NCBI RefSeq assembly: GCF_004028635.1
Contig: NZ_RQJW01000008.1
Coordinates: 62,001 to 126,000, forward strand
Direction: 5' to 3'
Origin: Streptomyces cyaneus
GTDB lineage: Bacteria; Actinomycetota; Actinomycetes; Streptomycetales; Streptomycetaceae
Length of the DNA stretch: 64,000 bases
Positions 35,048-44,125 of the stretch are shown here, piece by piece. The position numbers and the translations under genes were made by a program. The notes beneath the pieces are model-generated. The model did no database searches. It worked only from the letters and a program-made list of their open reading frames with translations, and was not told the DNA's origin. Position 1 is the first letter of the stretch, and each line of letters begins with the position of its first letter.

Positions 35048-35623
35048 ATGGCTTTGCGGAACGCGGTGATGGCCGCGCTGTTGGAGGGCGAGGCATCCGG
35101 GTACGACCTCGCGAAGGCGTTCGACGCGACGGTCGCCAACTTCTGGATGTCGACGCCTCAGCAGCTCTACCGGGAGCTGGATCGCATGGAGGCCGAAGGA
35201 CTCGTCACGGCCCGCGTCGTCGAGCAGAAGCGCCGCCCCAACAAGCGACTGTTCTCCTTGACGGAGGCCGGGCGGAAGGCCGTCCACGCCTACACCGCCG
35301 AGCCCTTGGTCAAACCGGCGGTGATCCGGGACGAGTTGCTTGTCAAGGTGCAGTGCCTGGACGCGGGCGACATGGAAGCGGTCCGGACCGCCATCACCGA
35401 GCGCATGGAGTGGGCCACCGCCAAGCTGGCCCGCTACGAGCGGCTCCGGCAGCGCCTGCTCGACGGGCGCTCCGAGGAGGCGTACTTCGCCGAGGCCGAG
35501 CGCATCGGCCCGTATCTCACCCTGCTGCGCGGGATGTCGTTCGAGCGGGAGAACCTCCAGTGGGGGGACATGGCGCTGCGCAGGCTCGAACAGCGCACAG
35601 CGGCACTGCGGGCCGACGGCTGA
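35048..35623 (+). CDS. PadR-family transcriptional regulator
   Basis: A 191-residue regulator. The winged helix is at residues 1-80 (NAVMAALLEGEASGYDLAKA, STPQQLYRELDRMEAEGLVT, KRLFSLTEAGRKAV), followed by a C-terminal Vir_act_alpha_C-type dimerisation domain. It probably controls itself and the divergent NTF2-like gene, and possibly the permease gene downstream. Confidence 0.85.
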   Translation: MALRNAVMAALLEGEASGYDLAKAFDATVANFWMSTPQQLYRELDRMEAEGLVTARVVEQKRRPNKRLFSLTEAGRKAVHAYTAEPLVKPAVIRDELLVKVQCLDAGDMEAVRTAITERMEWATAKLARYERLRQRLLDGRSEEAYFAEAERIGPYLTLLRGMSFERENLQWGDMALRRLEQRTAALRADG

Positions 35624-35707
35624 CCGCGACGATCCCACCTGCACGATCGGTCAAGAATGAGGGGGTGGGGCGGTCGTGCCCGACTCCACCCCTCACCGGT
35701 CGTCGGA

Positions 35708-37006
35708 CTATGCCCGGGCGAGGAGCGGCTGCGGTTCCTCGTCGGCGGGAATGCGATGGAGTCCCTTGCGGTCGTAGAACCGGGTCACGCCGAAGCCGAA
35801 GAGGCCGGCGACCGCGAGTCCCACGCCCAGCATCACCCAGCCCCGGGTCAGACCCGCGTCGGCCTGGGCGTCGTAGTAGAGGATCGAGCGGACGGCGCCC
35901 GTGATCTGGCGCAGGGGCTCGAACTCGCCGAGGACGCGGTAGAAGCCGGGGAGGGCCTGGAGAGGGACCGTGGCGCCGGACGTCGGTACCGCCATGGCGA
36001 TGTAGAAGATCGTGATGAACAGCATCCCCGGCGTGCCGAACACAGCGAGCAGTCCGAGCCCGCCGATGCCGACAACCGCGATCGTGCACACGGAGAAGAG
36101 CCACAGCAGGGGCAGGTGAGAGGCGTCCATGCCCATGATGCCCACCGCACCGGCCAGGGCCAGGCTGCCCATGAGCAGGGACAGACCGATCATGAGCGTG
36201 CTACTGATGGCCAGGGTCTGGACGCGAGTCGCGCGCAGCAGCGGGTTGTGGACCCGCAGCGGGCCCATGTCGCTGTGGGTGTAGCCGAGGGCGTGGTCCA
36301 CCTGGCCGCTGATGACGTTGGCGGCGAGCATGCCGCAGACGACGAGGACGAGGGAGAAGTAGAAGGCACTCAGACCGAGGCCGCTGTGCGAGTCGAGCGG
36401 ATGCCCGTCCTCGATCTGCACCACGGCCGGGTCGGCCAGCAGCAGGCGCGCGGCAGTGGGCAGCTGGGCCCGCGCGGCCTCGGCCTGAGCGGTCAGCTCT
36501 TCACCCACCTGCGCGGAGGCCGACTGCGCGGCCGTCGTCGTGGCCTGCCGCGCCATGCTCGACCCCACGCTGCCGGCGGACTGGTTGGTCAGCACGGTGA
36601 GTGTCGGGCGGACGGGGCTGCCGGCCACCCCGGGGCCGGTGAGGGCGGCGACAGTGGCGGTGAAGTCGCGGGGCACGACGAGCGCGCCGAACAGCTTGCC
36701 CTTGCCCAGTTCCTCCTTCATCTCCTCCTCGTCCATCAGCTTCCAGTCGATCCTGTCTCCGCCCTGGGGCGACTTCTTGATCGACTGGGTGATCTGTGCA
36801 CCGAGGTCGGTCTGCTTGCCACCGACCTTCGACCCCTCATCGGCGCTGACAAGGCCGACGGGCAGCTTGTGCAGGTGACCGGCAGGGTCGATGTTGGCGC
36901 CGACGTAGAACACCGTGAACAGCAGTGCCACGAAGCCCACGATGACGCCGTTGACGGTCCACAGACGCTTCGCGCGCAGGACGCGGAAGGGGTGGGCGTT
37001 ACTCAT
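35708..37006 (-). CDS. ABC-2/YhgE-Pip-like membrane protein
   Basis: A 432-residue membrane protein. One N-terminal helix (NGVIVGFVALLFTVFYVGAN) is followed by an extracellular domain of about 190 residues and five or so C-terminal helices (LSAFYFSLVLVVCGMLAANV, LLMGSLALAGAVGIMGM, LFITIFYIAMAVP). This topology is that of the DUF3533/YhgE-Pip family, related to ABC-2 export permeases. No ATPase is adjacent. Same strand as the GDSL gene, 69 bp apart. Confidence 0.8.
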   Translation of the reverse strand: MSNAHPFRVLRAKRLWTVNGVIVGFVALLFTVFYVGANIDPAGHLHKLPVGLVSADEGSKVGGKQTDLGAQITQSIKKSPQGGDRIDWKLMDEEEMKEELGKGKLFGALVVPRDFTATVAALTGPGVAGSPVRPTLTVLTNQSAGSVGSSMARQATTTAAQSASAQVGEELTAQAEAARAQLPTAARLLLADPAVVQIEDGHPLDSHSGLGLSAFYFSLVLVVCGMLAANVISGQVDHALGYTHSDMGPLRVHNPLLRATRVQTLAISSTLMIGLSLLMGSLALAGAVGIMGMDASHLPLLWLFSVCTIAVVGIGGLGLLAVFGTPGMLFITIFYIAMAVPTSGATVPLQALPGFYRVLGEFEPLRQITGAVRSILYYDAQADAGLTRGWVMLGVGLAVAGLFGFGVTRFYDRKGLHRIPADEEPQPLLARA

Positions 37007-37075
37007 TTCCAGCTCCGGTACGAGGAAGAGGGAAGTGCGGCAGGAGGAGCCGCCGGCGTCGTCGCGGGCAGAGCC

Positions 37076-37882
37076 TCATCCGGCTGAGGAGGTGTCCCCG
37101 GTGGACGCGGCCACCGGAAGCAGGGCCGGCCGCTTGGCCTGGCGGCCGTCGCCGGAGGAGCGGCCACGCAGGCGGCGGCCGATCCAGGGGCCGAGGAAGG
37201 TGCCGGCCCAGCGCAGTTCGGCACCGACAGCCCTCCAGGCAGAGCGGTCTGTCCCTGTGACCGGAAGGGGACGGGTCCATGCGTCGTCGCTGCCCGGCAG
37301 ACCGAGCGCCTGGGCCACGGCAGCCGCGATGCGCGTGTGTCCCAGCGGGCCGGCGTGCAGCCGGTCAGCACTCCACAACCGCGGATCGGTCGCCGCCGCG
37401 TGCGCGGCCGTCTCCGCCACCACCACGCCGTGGCGGTCGGCGGCCTCCCGGATGCGCGCGTTGAGTGCGAGAACACGGTGACCGATCGGGCGGGCCAGCG
37501 GCGTGATACGCCCGACGTCGGGAAACATCAGGGTCGCGACGGTGGCGCCCTGCGCGGTGAGGGCGGCGAACATCGCCTCTACGTGGCCGGCCACCTCGTC
37601 GAGGTCGCAGCCCGGGCGCAACACGTCGTTGACCCCAGCCACCACGGTGGCGAGGTCGGGCCGCATCGCGAGAGCCGGAGCCAGCTGCTCGGCGCGTACC
37701 TGACCGGCCTTACGGCCGCGCACCGCGAGGTTGGCGTAGAGCAGGCCGGGGCTGTGGCGGGCGACCTGCTCGGCGAGCCGGTCCGCCCAGCCTCGAAGAC
37801 CACGGACGTCGTCGCCGTCCCCGAGCCCCTCGGTGTGACTGTCGCCCAGGGCGACATAGCGCAGATACCCACTGCTCGACAC
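37076..37882 (-). CDS. SGNH/GDSL-type hydrolase
   Basis: A 268-residue esterase of the GDSL family: block I GDSHTEGLGD (a GDSH variant), block III GVNDV and block V DRLHAGPLGH with catalytic Asp and His. No signal peptide. The ACTAGG/CCTAGT palindrome 61 bp upstream is a likely operator for this gene and the permease downstream. Confidence 0.85.
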   Translation of the reverse strand: MSSSGYLRYVALGDSHTEGLGDGDDVRGLRGWADRLAEQVARHSPGLLYANLAVRGRKAGQVRAEQLAPALAMRPDLATVVAGVNDVLRPGCDLDEVAGHVEAMFAALTAQGATVATLMFPDVGRITPLARPIGHRVLALNARIREAADRHGVVVAETAAHAAATDPRLWSADRLHAGPLGHTRIAAAVAQALGLPGSDDAWTRPLPVTGTDRSAWRAVGAELRWAGTFLGPWIGRRLRGRSSGDGRQAKRPALLPVAASTGDTSSAG

Positions 37883-37942
37883 GGGGCCGACCGCCTCTCG
37901 TCAACGCTGCTGATGGAAGTGGCACACGGCCATCGCTAAACA

Positions 37943-37956
37943 ACTAGGCACCTAGT
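37943..37956. promoter_or_regulatory. Palindromic operator upstream of the GDSL gene
   Basis: ACTAGG-CA-CCTAGT, flanked by CAA and TTGTTG, in an A+T-rich stretch. The arrangement resembles MarR/PadR/TetR sites of export operons; the regulator is not identified. Confidence 0.55.
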
Positions 37957-37960
37957 CGCA

Positions 37961-38232
37961 TTGTTGAATATGACGATAGCTGCGGGCTCACCTTCCTGCA
38001 AAGTGACGCCGCTCAGGCGGGAGCTGAGGTCGTCGAGGGCGGTCCACCGCCACGGTCTGCGCCGGCCCCTGAGCGCCCGGGTCTTCAACGGCATGCGCAA
38101 CGAGGACGCGGTCGGCTTCACCACCGCCCGCCGTTTCGCGCCGAACCGCCCGTACCGGGTCACCTTCAACGGTGGCGTCCACGGCCCGGGCGACAACGCC
38201 TACTGCCAGGCCGCCATGTCCCCGGCTCACCT
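37961..38232 (+). other. Probable gene remnant, unidentified
   Basis: One plus-strand frame has G/C-rich third positions and reads RVFNGMRNEDAVGFTTARRF APNRPYRVTF then NGGVHGPGDNAYCQAAM. It has no clear start, no ribosome site and no recognised family. Confidence 0.3.
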
Positions 38233-38250
38233 CCGGCTCTTAAGAGCCGG
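38233..38250. terminator. Hairpin behind the aldehyde dehydrogenase fragment
   Basis: Perfect palindrome CCGGCTC-TTAA-GAGCCGG, 10 bp beyond the minus-strand stop at 38260. Confidence 0.55.
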
Positions 38251-38259
38251 GGACGGAGT

Positions 38260-38800
38260 TCACCCGGCCGATCCGGCCGGGCGGGCCCCGTCGGGGGGGC
38301 AGCCGAGGGAAATAGCGACCGACATGGTCCTTGTGTTCGCCTGCAGCGCCTCCGGCCCGGATTCGCGTCCGTAGCCGGACTGCTTGACGCCCCCGAAGGG
38401 CACGGCGGGATCGAGCATGGCCCAGTCGTTGACCCAGACGATGCCGGCGTCCAGTCGCGCGGCGACGCGGTGGGCGCGCGCCAGGTCGGACGTCTGCAGA
38501 CCGGCGGCGAGTCCGTACGGCGTGCCGTTCGCCAGCGCGATCGCCTCTTCCTCGGTGTCGAGGGGCTGAACCGTCAGCACCGGGCCGAAGATCTCCTCCT
38601 GGACGGTGCGGGCGTCGTTGTCCAAGCCGGCGATGACGGTGGGCTTGTAGTAGTAACCGCCGTTGAGTTCCATGCGCTCACCGCCGACGACGATGCGGCC
38701 GCCGTCCTCGATGGCCGCTTTCACGAAGCGCTCGACGTTTGCCACGTGCCGCTCGCCGGCCATCGGCCCGACGACGGTGGCCGGGGCGAAGGGGTCGCCG
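38260..38800 (-). pseudogene. 3' fragment of an aldehyde dehydrogenase gene
   Basis: The frame reads VPVGDPFAPATVVGPMAGER, GGYYYKPTVIAGLDNDARTV, EEIFGPVLTVQPLDTEEEAI and DPAVPFGGVKQSGYGRESG: the C-terminal third of an NAD-dependent aldehyde dehydrogenase. The coenzyme-binding half, the catalytic Cys and Glu are absent. It stops short against the TetR gene. Confidence 0.75.
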
Positions 38801-38870
38801 ACGGGGACGCCGGAACCGCGTCGGCGAGGATGCCCAGTGTGGTGTCCGCCCGGTCGACGCGGTGTCCAGT

Positions 38871-39446
38871 TCAGCCGGCGCGGTGGCGGAGTCCGTCGAG
38901 GAGCAGATCGAGCATGCGGCCCGCGCGGTCGCGCAGCCCCTTGTCGGTGGTGATCAGCAGGATGCCGCCGAGGCTGAAGCCGACGTCGAGAGGGTCGACG
39001 TCGGAGCGCAGGACGCCCGCCTCGGCCCCGGCCTTCAGCAGCGTGCTGATGGCCGTGCTGATCCGGTCCAGGCTCTCGGCGAACGGGTCCGAGTCACCGG
39101 AGGCGATGACGGCCTTCAACGCGTCCGCCATGCCCTGCTTGGTGGCCAGATAGTCGATGAACCGGTCCATCCACATCCGCATCGCCTGGTCGGGCGGGTA
39201 CTGAGCCAGCAGTTCCTCGGCGCTGTCGCAGACCCGCGCGACCTCGTTGCGGTATGCGGCCTCAAGCAGGGCCTCCCGGGTGGGGAAGTGCCGGTACAGC
39301 GTGCCGATGCCCACACCGGCCTCTTTGGCGATGGCCTCGAGGGACGCGTCCGTGCCCCGCTCGGAGAAGGCGCGTACGGCCACGTCGAGCAGGCGCTGCC
39401 GATTGCGGCGCGCGTCGGCACGCAGTCCGCGTGTGTTGCCGGTCAC
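38871..39446 (-). CDS. TetR-family repressor
   Basis: A 191-residue repressor (GTG start) with the HTH SLEAIAKEAGVGIGTLYRHF. It is divergent from an SDR gene, with two CGGAGGnGCCTCCG palindromes in between, so it is expected to repress both itself and the SDR genes. Confidence 0.88.
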   Translation of the reverse strand: MTGNTRGLRADARRNRQRLLDVAVRAFSERGTDASLEAIAKEAGVGIGTLYRHFPTREALLEAAYRNEVARVCDSAEELLAQYPPDQAMRMWMDRFIDYLATKQGMADALKAVIASGDSDPFAESLDRISTAISTLLKAGAEAGVLRSDVDPLDVGFSLGGILLITTDKGLRDRAGRMLDLLLDGLRHRAG

Positions 39447-39469
39447 AGCATTCCTTCCTCCTGGACAAT

Positions 39470-39515
39470 CGGAGGCGCCTCCGTTTAAAGTTCAAGCAAA
39501 GCGGAGGAGCCTCCG
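39470..39515. promoter_or_regulatory. Two operators in the TetR-SDR divergent promoter
   Basis: CGGAGGCGCCTCCG (39470-39483) and CGGAGGAGCCTCCG (39502-39515), centres 32 bp apart (three helical turns), each flanked by A/T runs. Confidence 0.8.
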
Positions 39516-39552
39516 ATTTTTTGATCGTAGCAAACCGGGAGCACGTGCCGAC

Positions 39553-40518
39553 ATGACCACGAGCACACGCATCACCACCCCCTTCCACGCCGGATCCACG
39601 GCCGCCGATGTCATCGCGGGCACGGATCTCACCGGCCGCCGCGCCGTCGTCACCGGAGCAGCCTCCGGCATCGGCGTGGAGACCGCCCGGGCGCTCGCCG
39701 GGGCCGGCGCGCAGGTCGTCCTCGCCGTGCGGGACACGGCCGCCGGCCGCCGCACCGCGGAGGACATCAAGAGCACCACCGGCTCCGAGGGTGTGACGGT
39801 CGCCTCCCTGGATCTGACCGATCCGGCGTCCGTCGAGGCGTTCGTGACCGCATGGCACGGGCCGCTGCACATCCTCGTCAACAACGCGGGCGTGATGGCG
39901 ACTCCGGAGACCCGGACGACACAGGGCTGGGAGCTGCAGTTCGCCACCAACCACCTGGGGCACTTCGCCCTCGCCACCGGGCTGCACGGCGCTCTCGCGG
40001 CGGCCGGCGGTGCGCGCGTGGTGTCGGTGAGCTCCAGCGGACACCTCTTCTCACCCGTCGTCTTCGACGACCTCCACTTCACCGAGCGGCCCTACGACCC
40101 GTGGCTCGCCTACGGGCAGTCCAAGACGGCCAACGTGCTGTTCGCGGTCGAGGCCGGCCGACGCTGGTCCGACGACGGGATCGCGGTCAACGCGCTGATG
40201 CCCGGCGGGATCCGGACCAACCTGTCGCGTCATGTCGGGGACACCGAGATGGCGCAGTTCGGGGCCCACCTCCAGGCCCTGATCGGCGAGGGAACGCAGC
40301 CGCCCGAGCTGTCCCTCAAGACGGTGGAGCAGGGGGCCGCGACCTCGGTGCTGCTGGCCGCGTCACCCGTGGTCGACGGCGTCACCGGCCGGTACTTCGA
40401 GGACTGCGACGAGGCCGAACCGCACCGGCCCGGCACCAACACCGGGGTCGCCGCGCACGCCGTGGACCCGGAGGCGGCCGCACTCCTGTGGCAGGTCTCC
40501 GAGTTGCTCCTGGCCTGA
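39553..40518 (+). CDS. Short-chain dehydrogenase/reductase
   Basis: A 321-residue SDR: TGAASGIG cofactor motif, NNAG, and the catalytic YGQSK (YxxxK), with a late active-site Ser in VSVSSSGH. The ATHLGHFALATGL-type segment (FATNHLGHFALATGL) is typical of the retinol dehydrogenase/oxidoreductase-like branch. Controlled by the divergent TetR; the second SDR follows 42 bp downstream. Confidence 0.88.
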   Translation: MTTSTRITTPFHAGSTAADVIAGTDLTGRRAVVTGAASGIGVETARALAGAGAQVVLAVRDTAAGRRTAEDIKSTTGSEGVTVASLDLTDPASVEAFVTAWHGPLHILVNNAGVMATPETRTTQGWELQFATNHLGHFALATGLHGALAAAGGARVVSVSSSGHLFSPVVFDDLHFTERPYDPWLAYGQSKTANVLFAVEAGRRWSDDGIAVNALMPGGIRTNLSRHVGDTEMAQFGAHLQALIGEGTQPPELSLKTVEQGAATSVLLAASPVVDGVTGRYFEDCDEAEPHRPGTNTGVAAHAVDPEAAALLWQVSELLLA

Positions 40519-40560
40519 CCTCCCATTCCATCAACTCCCTTTCCCCACTGGAAGGTTCTC

Positions 40561-41376
40561 GTGTCCAAGACCTGGTTCGTCACCGGCTCGTCCCGCGGCT
40601 TCGGCCGCTCGTTCGTCGAAGCCGCGCTGGATCGCGGAGACAAGGTCGCCGCGACCGCACGGAACACGGAGTCCCTGACGGACCTCGCGATCGCCTACGG
40701 CGAGCAGTTGCTCGCACTGCCCCTTGACGTCACCGACAAGACCGCCGCGTTCGACGCGGTCCACAAGGCCCACGCGCACTTCGGCCGACTGGATGTCGTC
40801 GTCAACAACGCCGGCTACGGCCACTTCGGCATGGTCGAGGAGCTGACCGAGGCGGAGGCGCGCGACCAGATGGAAACGAACTTCTTCGGCGTGCTCTGGG
40901 TCACCCAGGCCGCGCTGCCGCTGCTGCGCACCCAGGGCGGCGGCCACATCGTCCAGGTCTCCTCCGTCGGCGGCGTGCTCTCCTTCCCGAGCCTCGGCGT
41001 CTATGCCGCCTCCAAGTGGGCGGTGGAGGGGCTGTCCGAGGCCCTGGCCGCTGAGGTCGCCGGGCAGAACATCAAGGTCACCCTGGTCGAGCCCGGCCCC
41101 TATCCCACCGACTGGCCTGGTGCCTCCGCGGTCAACTCCGAGCCCGACCCGCTCTACGACGGAGTCCGCCAGGCCCTGGCCGAGGGCCTGGACCTGTCCG
41201 ACATGGGCGATCCGAAGGCCGTCGGTCCCGCCCTGCTGACGATCGTGGATACCGAGAACCCGCCGCTGCGGGTGTTCTTCGGCAGGCCGCCGATCCAGCT
41301 GGCCAACGACCACTACGCGCGCAAGCTGGCCACCTGGGCCGAGTGGGAGCACGTCTCCCTCGCAGCCCACGGCTGA
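40561..41376 (+). CDS. Short-chain dehydrogenase/reductase
   Basis: A 271-residue classical SDR starting at GTG 40561: TGSSRGFG, NNAG and YAASK are all present. Probably cotranscribed with the preceding SDR under the same TetR. The substrate is unknown. Confidence 0.88.
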   Translation: MSKTWFVTGSSRGFGRSFVEAALDRGDKVAATARNTESLTDLAIAYGEQLLALPLDVTDKTAAFDAVHKAHAHFGRLDVVVNNAGYGHFGMVEELTEAEARDQMETNFFGVLWVTQAALPLLRTQGGGHIVQVSSVGGVLSFPSLGVYAASKWAVEGLSEALAAEVAGQNIKVTLVEPGPYPTDWPGASAVNSEPDPLYDGVRQALAEGLDLSDMGDPKAVGPALLTIVDTENPPLRVFFGRPPIQLANDHYARKLATWAEWEHVSLAAHG

Positions 41377-41417
41377 CCCCATGGCATTCATGGCCCAGGG
41401 CACTTTCCAGCCAAGTA

Positions 41418-41431
41418 CTTGAACTTTCAAG
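41418..41431. promoter_or_regulatory. Palindrome upstream of the YceI gene
   Basis: CTTGAA-CT-TTCAAG, 36 bp before the YceI start. Its half-sites equal those of the 24-bp redox operators in the first 9 kb, but the spacing is 6 bp shorter, so it is more likely the site of a different regulator. Confidence 0.5.
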
Positions 41432-41467
41432 ATCTACTACTCGACCATCTGCCTCTCGGAGGAACCA

Positions 41468-42187
41468 ATGGCACGCACCACACTCAGACACTGGAAGCGC
41501 CGGCTGATCGTCGGCGTTGCCGCCGCCGCCCTCGTGGGCGTCGGAGGCCCGTACGTCTACATCAACTACATCCAGGACGACCCACCAGCCGCGCTGTCAC
41601 TCGACAGTCCACCGGCCACGCCGGAGAGCACCTCCGGCTCCGGCTCCGGCCGGCAGGCGGGGGAGGGCGTCGAGGGTGGGTGGCGGGTGGGCAGCGGCTC
41701 GCAGGCCGGCTACCGCGTCGACGAGGTGCTCTTCGGCCAGAACGTCACGGCCGTTGGCCGTACCGAAGAGGTCACCGGAGAGCTGGAGATCGAGGGCACC
41801 CGGGCTGTCGGCGGGAGCTTCACCGTCGACCTGGCCTCGGTGGAGAGCGACTCCGACCAACGCGACAGCCAGTTCCGCGGCCGGATCATGAACACCGAGC
41901 GGTACCCGAACGCCGTCTTCAAGCTCACCGACCCCGTGGACTTCGGCTCGGTGCCGGACGTGAACGAACAGGTCACCGGCGAGGCCACGGGGGATCTGAC
42001 CATCCATGGCGAGACCAATTCCGTCACGTTCGACCTCACCGCCCAGCGCACCGCCGACGGCTTCCGCGTGAACGGCTCGATCCCCGTCACCTTCGCCGAC
42101 TACGGCATCGACGCACCGAACTTCGGCGGGATCACCGTCGAGGACGAGGGGACCGTCGAGTTCCTCCTCGCCTTCAGCCCCGCGTGA
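41468..42187 (+). CDS. Membrane-anchored YceI-family protein
   Basis: A 239-residue protein with an N-terminal membrane anchor or signal (residues 12-35), a Ser/Gly-rich linker and a YceI domain (SQAGYRVDEVLFG, GSFTVDLASVESDSDQRDSQ, TGDLTIHGETNSVTFDL). YceI domains form a lipocalin-like barrel that binds isoprenoids or other lipids outside the cytoplasm. CGGAGG precedes the ATG. Confidence 0.88.
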   Translation: MARTTLRHWKRRLIVGVAAAALVGVGGPYVYINYIQDDPPAALSLDSPPATPESTSGSGSGRQAGEGVEGGWRVGSGSQAGYRVDEVLFGQNVTAVGRTEEVTGELEIEGTRAVGGSFTVDLASVESDSDQRDSQFRGRIMNTERYPNAVFKLTDPVDFGSVPDVNEQVTGEATGDLTIHGETNSVTFDLTAQRTADGFRVNGSIPVTFADYGIDAPNFGGITVEDEGTVEFLLAFSPA

Positions 42188-42250
42188 TTCCGCCGCCCGC
42201 AGCCACCACGTAACGCATCGCTCATCACACCCGTATTGGAGAACACCGTC

Positions 42251-43198
42251 ATGAGCAAGACCCACTTGTCCAGGAGGACCGTCGCCGCTCTGCTGGCCAC
42301 GGCGACCATCGGATCCATGGCCGGATTCGTGCCCGCCGCCACGGCGTCCGCTCCCGACTCCTCCCTGACCGTCGCGGACTCCCGGCAGGCGAACCCCCAC
42401 GCCGAGGAGCGCAACAAGCGCGTCGCCGTCCACGTGCTCAGGCAGCTCTTCGAGGAAGGCAACCTCAGCGTCGCCGACCAGTACATCCGTGCGGACTACA
42501 TCCAGCACAACCCGATGGCCCCCGACGGCCGGGAGGCCATCAAGAACTTCATCCGCGACTGGACCGCGCAGTTCCCGGACCACGTGTACAACGTCAAGCG
42601 GGTCCTCGCCCAGGGCGACCTGGTCATGGTCCACTCCAACCCGGTCTACGAGCCGGGCACCCGCGGTTCGTCCGTGGTCGACATCTTCCGCTTCGACAAG
42701 AAGGGCATGATCGCCGAGCACTGGGACGTGGTCCAGGACGTACCGGCGACCACCGTCAACGGCAACGACATGTTCGGCACGGTCAGCCGGCCGCGCACCA
42801 ATCAGCCCGGCCCTCGCTGGATGACCCCCTTGAGCCAGAAGGTGGCCACCGCCTACTTCGACACACTCCTCGTCGACAAGAACCCCGACGCGGTCAGGTA
42901 CCTGACGCCGGAGTACTACCAGCACAACCCCACCATCCCCAACGGCTCGGCCGGCCTGCGCGAGCAGTTCACCAACTTCTTCCAGCAGTTCCCGAACCTG
43001 ATCGTGGAACGCAAGCGCGTCATCACCGAAGGCGACCTCGTGGCGATCCACGCCCACTACCGCCTCAACCCCGAGGACCGCGGCCAGGCCGTCGTGGACA
43101 TCTTCCGCGTCGGCAAGCACGGCAAGATCCTCGAGCACTGGGACTCCGTCCAGGACGTGCCGTCGACCCCGCCCCTCAACGACAACACCATGTTCTGA
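42251..43198 (+). CDS. Secreted protein with two SnoaL-like domains
   Basis: A 315-residue protein with a signal peptide (cleaved near ATASA) and two tandem SnoaL/NTF2-like domains of about 130 residues each. Both repeats share YIQHNP/YYQHNP, KRVLAQGDLVMVHS/KRVITEGDLVAIHA and VVDIFRF.KKG.I.EHWDVVQD motifs. The ATG at 42251 is used because GGAG lies 9 nt upstream; an earlier TTG adds five residues. No other enzyme domain is present. Confidence 0.85.
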   Translation: MSKTHLSRRTVAALLATATIGSMAGFVPAATASAPDSSLTVADSRQANPHAEERNKRVAVHVLRQLFEEGNLSVADQYIRADYIQHNPMAPDGREAIKNFIRDWTAQFPDHVYNVKRVLAQGDLVMVHSNPVYEPGTRGSSVVDIFRFDKKGMIAEHWDVVQDVPATTVNGNDMFGTVSRPRTNQPGPRWMTPLSQKVATAYFDTLLVDKNPDAVRYLTPEYYQHNPTIPNGSAGLREQFTNFFQQFPNLIVERKRVITEGDLVAIHAHYRLNPEDRGQAVVDIFRVGKHGKILEHWDSVQDVPSTPPLNDNTMF

Positions 43199-43370
43199 GC
43201 CCGTTCCGCCACGAGGGCTTGCCATAAGGCGCTGTTTCTGTTGGTGGCCGGACCTTCAGCCGTTAGTCATTTGAGCCGAACAGGGGTGGTCCAAGCTGAG
43301 CGGCGAAACAGATCGCATTTTCCCTCGCCCATCCTCCACTTGGGGCAATGGTGGGCGCGGATGCCTTCGT

Positions 43371-44114
43371 ATGTGGACCCGCCTCCAGCAGCATGAACAG
43401 GTGAAGCAGACGGGTGGTGGGTACGAACCAGCTGAAACGTTCGACGAGATCCAGGCCAGCGTCGGGAAGCGCCTGGACGACGTAGCCAAAATCCTCGCCG
43501 GTGCCCTGGTCACGGTGGCCGGAATCATGACCGCGCTCGGGCTGACGAGCGATCTCGTCTTCGTGGCACTCAACAACGAGTCCTGGCCCATCTATGTGGC
43601 CTCACTCTGCGCCATCCTGGCGATCGTCTGCAGCATCGTGGCACTGCTCATCCACCCGACCAAGAGGGGCAACCTGTGGGAGACCGTCGTACTGGTGGTC
43701 GGAGTGATTCTCTACATGGTCGCCCTGAGCGTGGCGGTCGTCGGCGCGGCCAAGGCAGCCGGCGGGAACGGCCGACCGACGATTAGCAACGTCGAACTCG
43801 ATGGACCGAGGTCGAGCCTCAGGCTTAAATTCGACGTACGGGCAGACGGCGTTGATTCATGGGCGAGTGTCGGCGTCTATGTCGTCGCCGTGGATGCTGA
43901 CGGGGAATCTCTCAATACCCGAGACCAAGAGCCCTACTCCAGCAGCCTGAGGCCCGACGACAAGGGCAGGATCGAACAGCACGTAAGCATCCCGATCTCC
44001 GCAGCACGAGACGCCTGGGGCCTCGAAATCAACGCGATCAACGCCAGCGGTACCGACGAATGTGAGGCCCCGGCGGTGCATGGATCCGCGTGTACGACAA
44101 TCCAGCTTCCTTGA
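43371..44114 (+). CDS. Membrane protein of unknown function
   Basis: A 247-residue protein: a soluble N-terminus of about 40 residues, three transmembrane helices (ILAGALVTVAGIMTALGL, WPIYVASLCAILAIVCSI, VVLVVGVILYMVALSVAVVG) and an extracellular domain of about 105 residues with two cysteines near the C-terminus. No family recognised. No clear ribosome site supports the ATG. The adjoining IS5 remnant follows after 11 bp. Confidence 0.6.
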   Translation: MWTRLQQHEQVKQTGGGYEPAETFDEIQASVGKRLDDVAKILAGALVTVAGIMTALGLTSDLVFVALNNESWPIYVASLCAILAIVCSIVALLIHPTKRGNLWETVVLVVGVILYMVALSVAVVGAAKAAGGNGRPTISNVELDGPRSSLRLKFDVRADGVDSWASVGVYVVAVDADGESLNTRDQEPYSSSLRPDDKGRIEQHVSIPISAARDAWGLEINAINASGTDECEAPAVHGSACTTIQLP

Positions 44115-44125
44115 TCACGTTCTTC

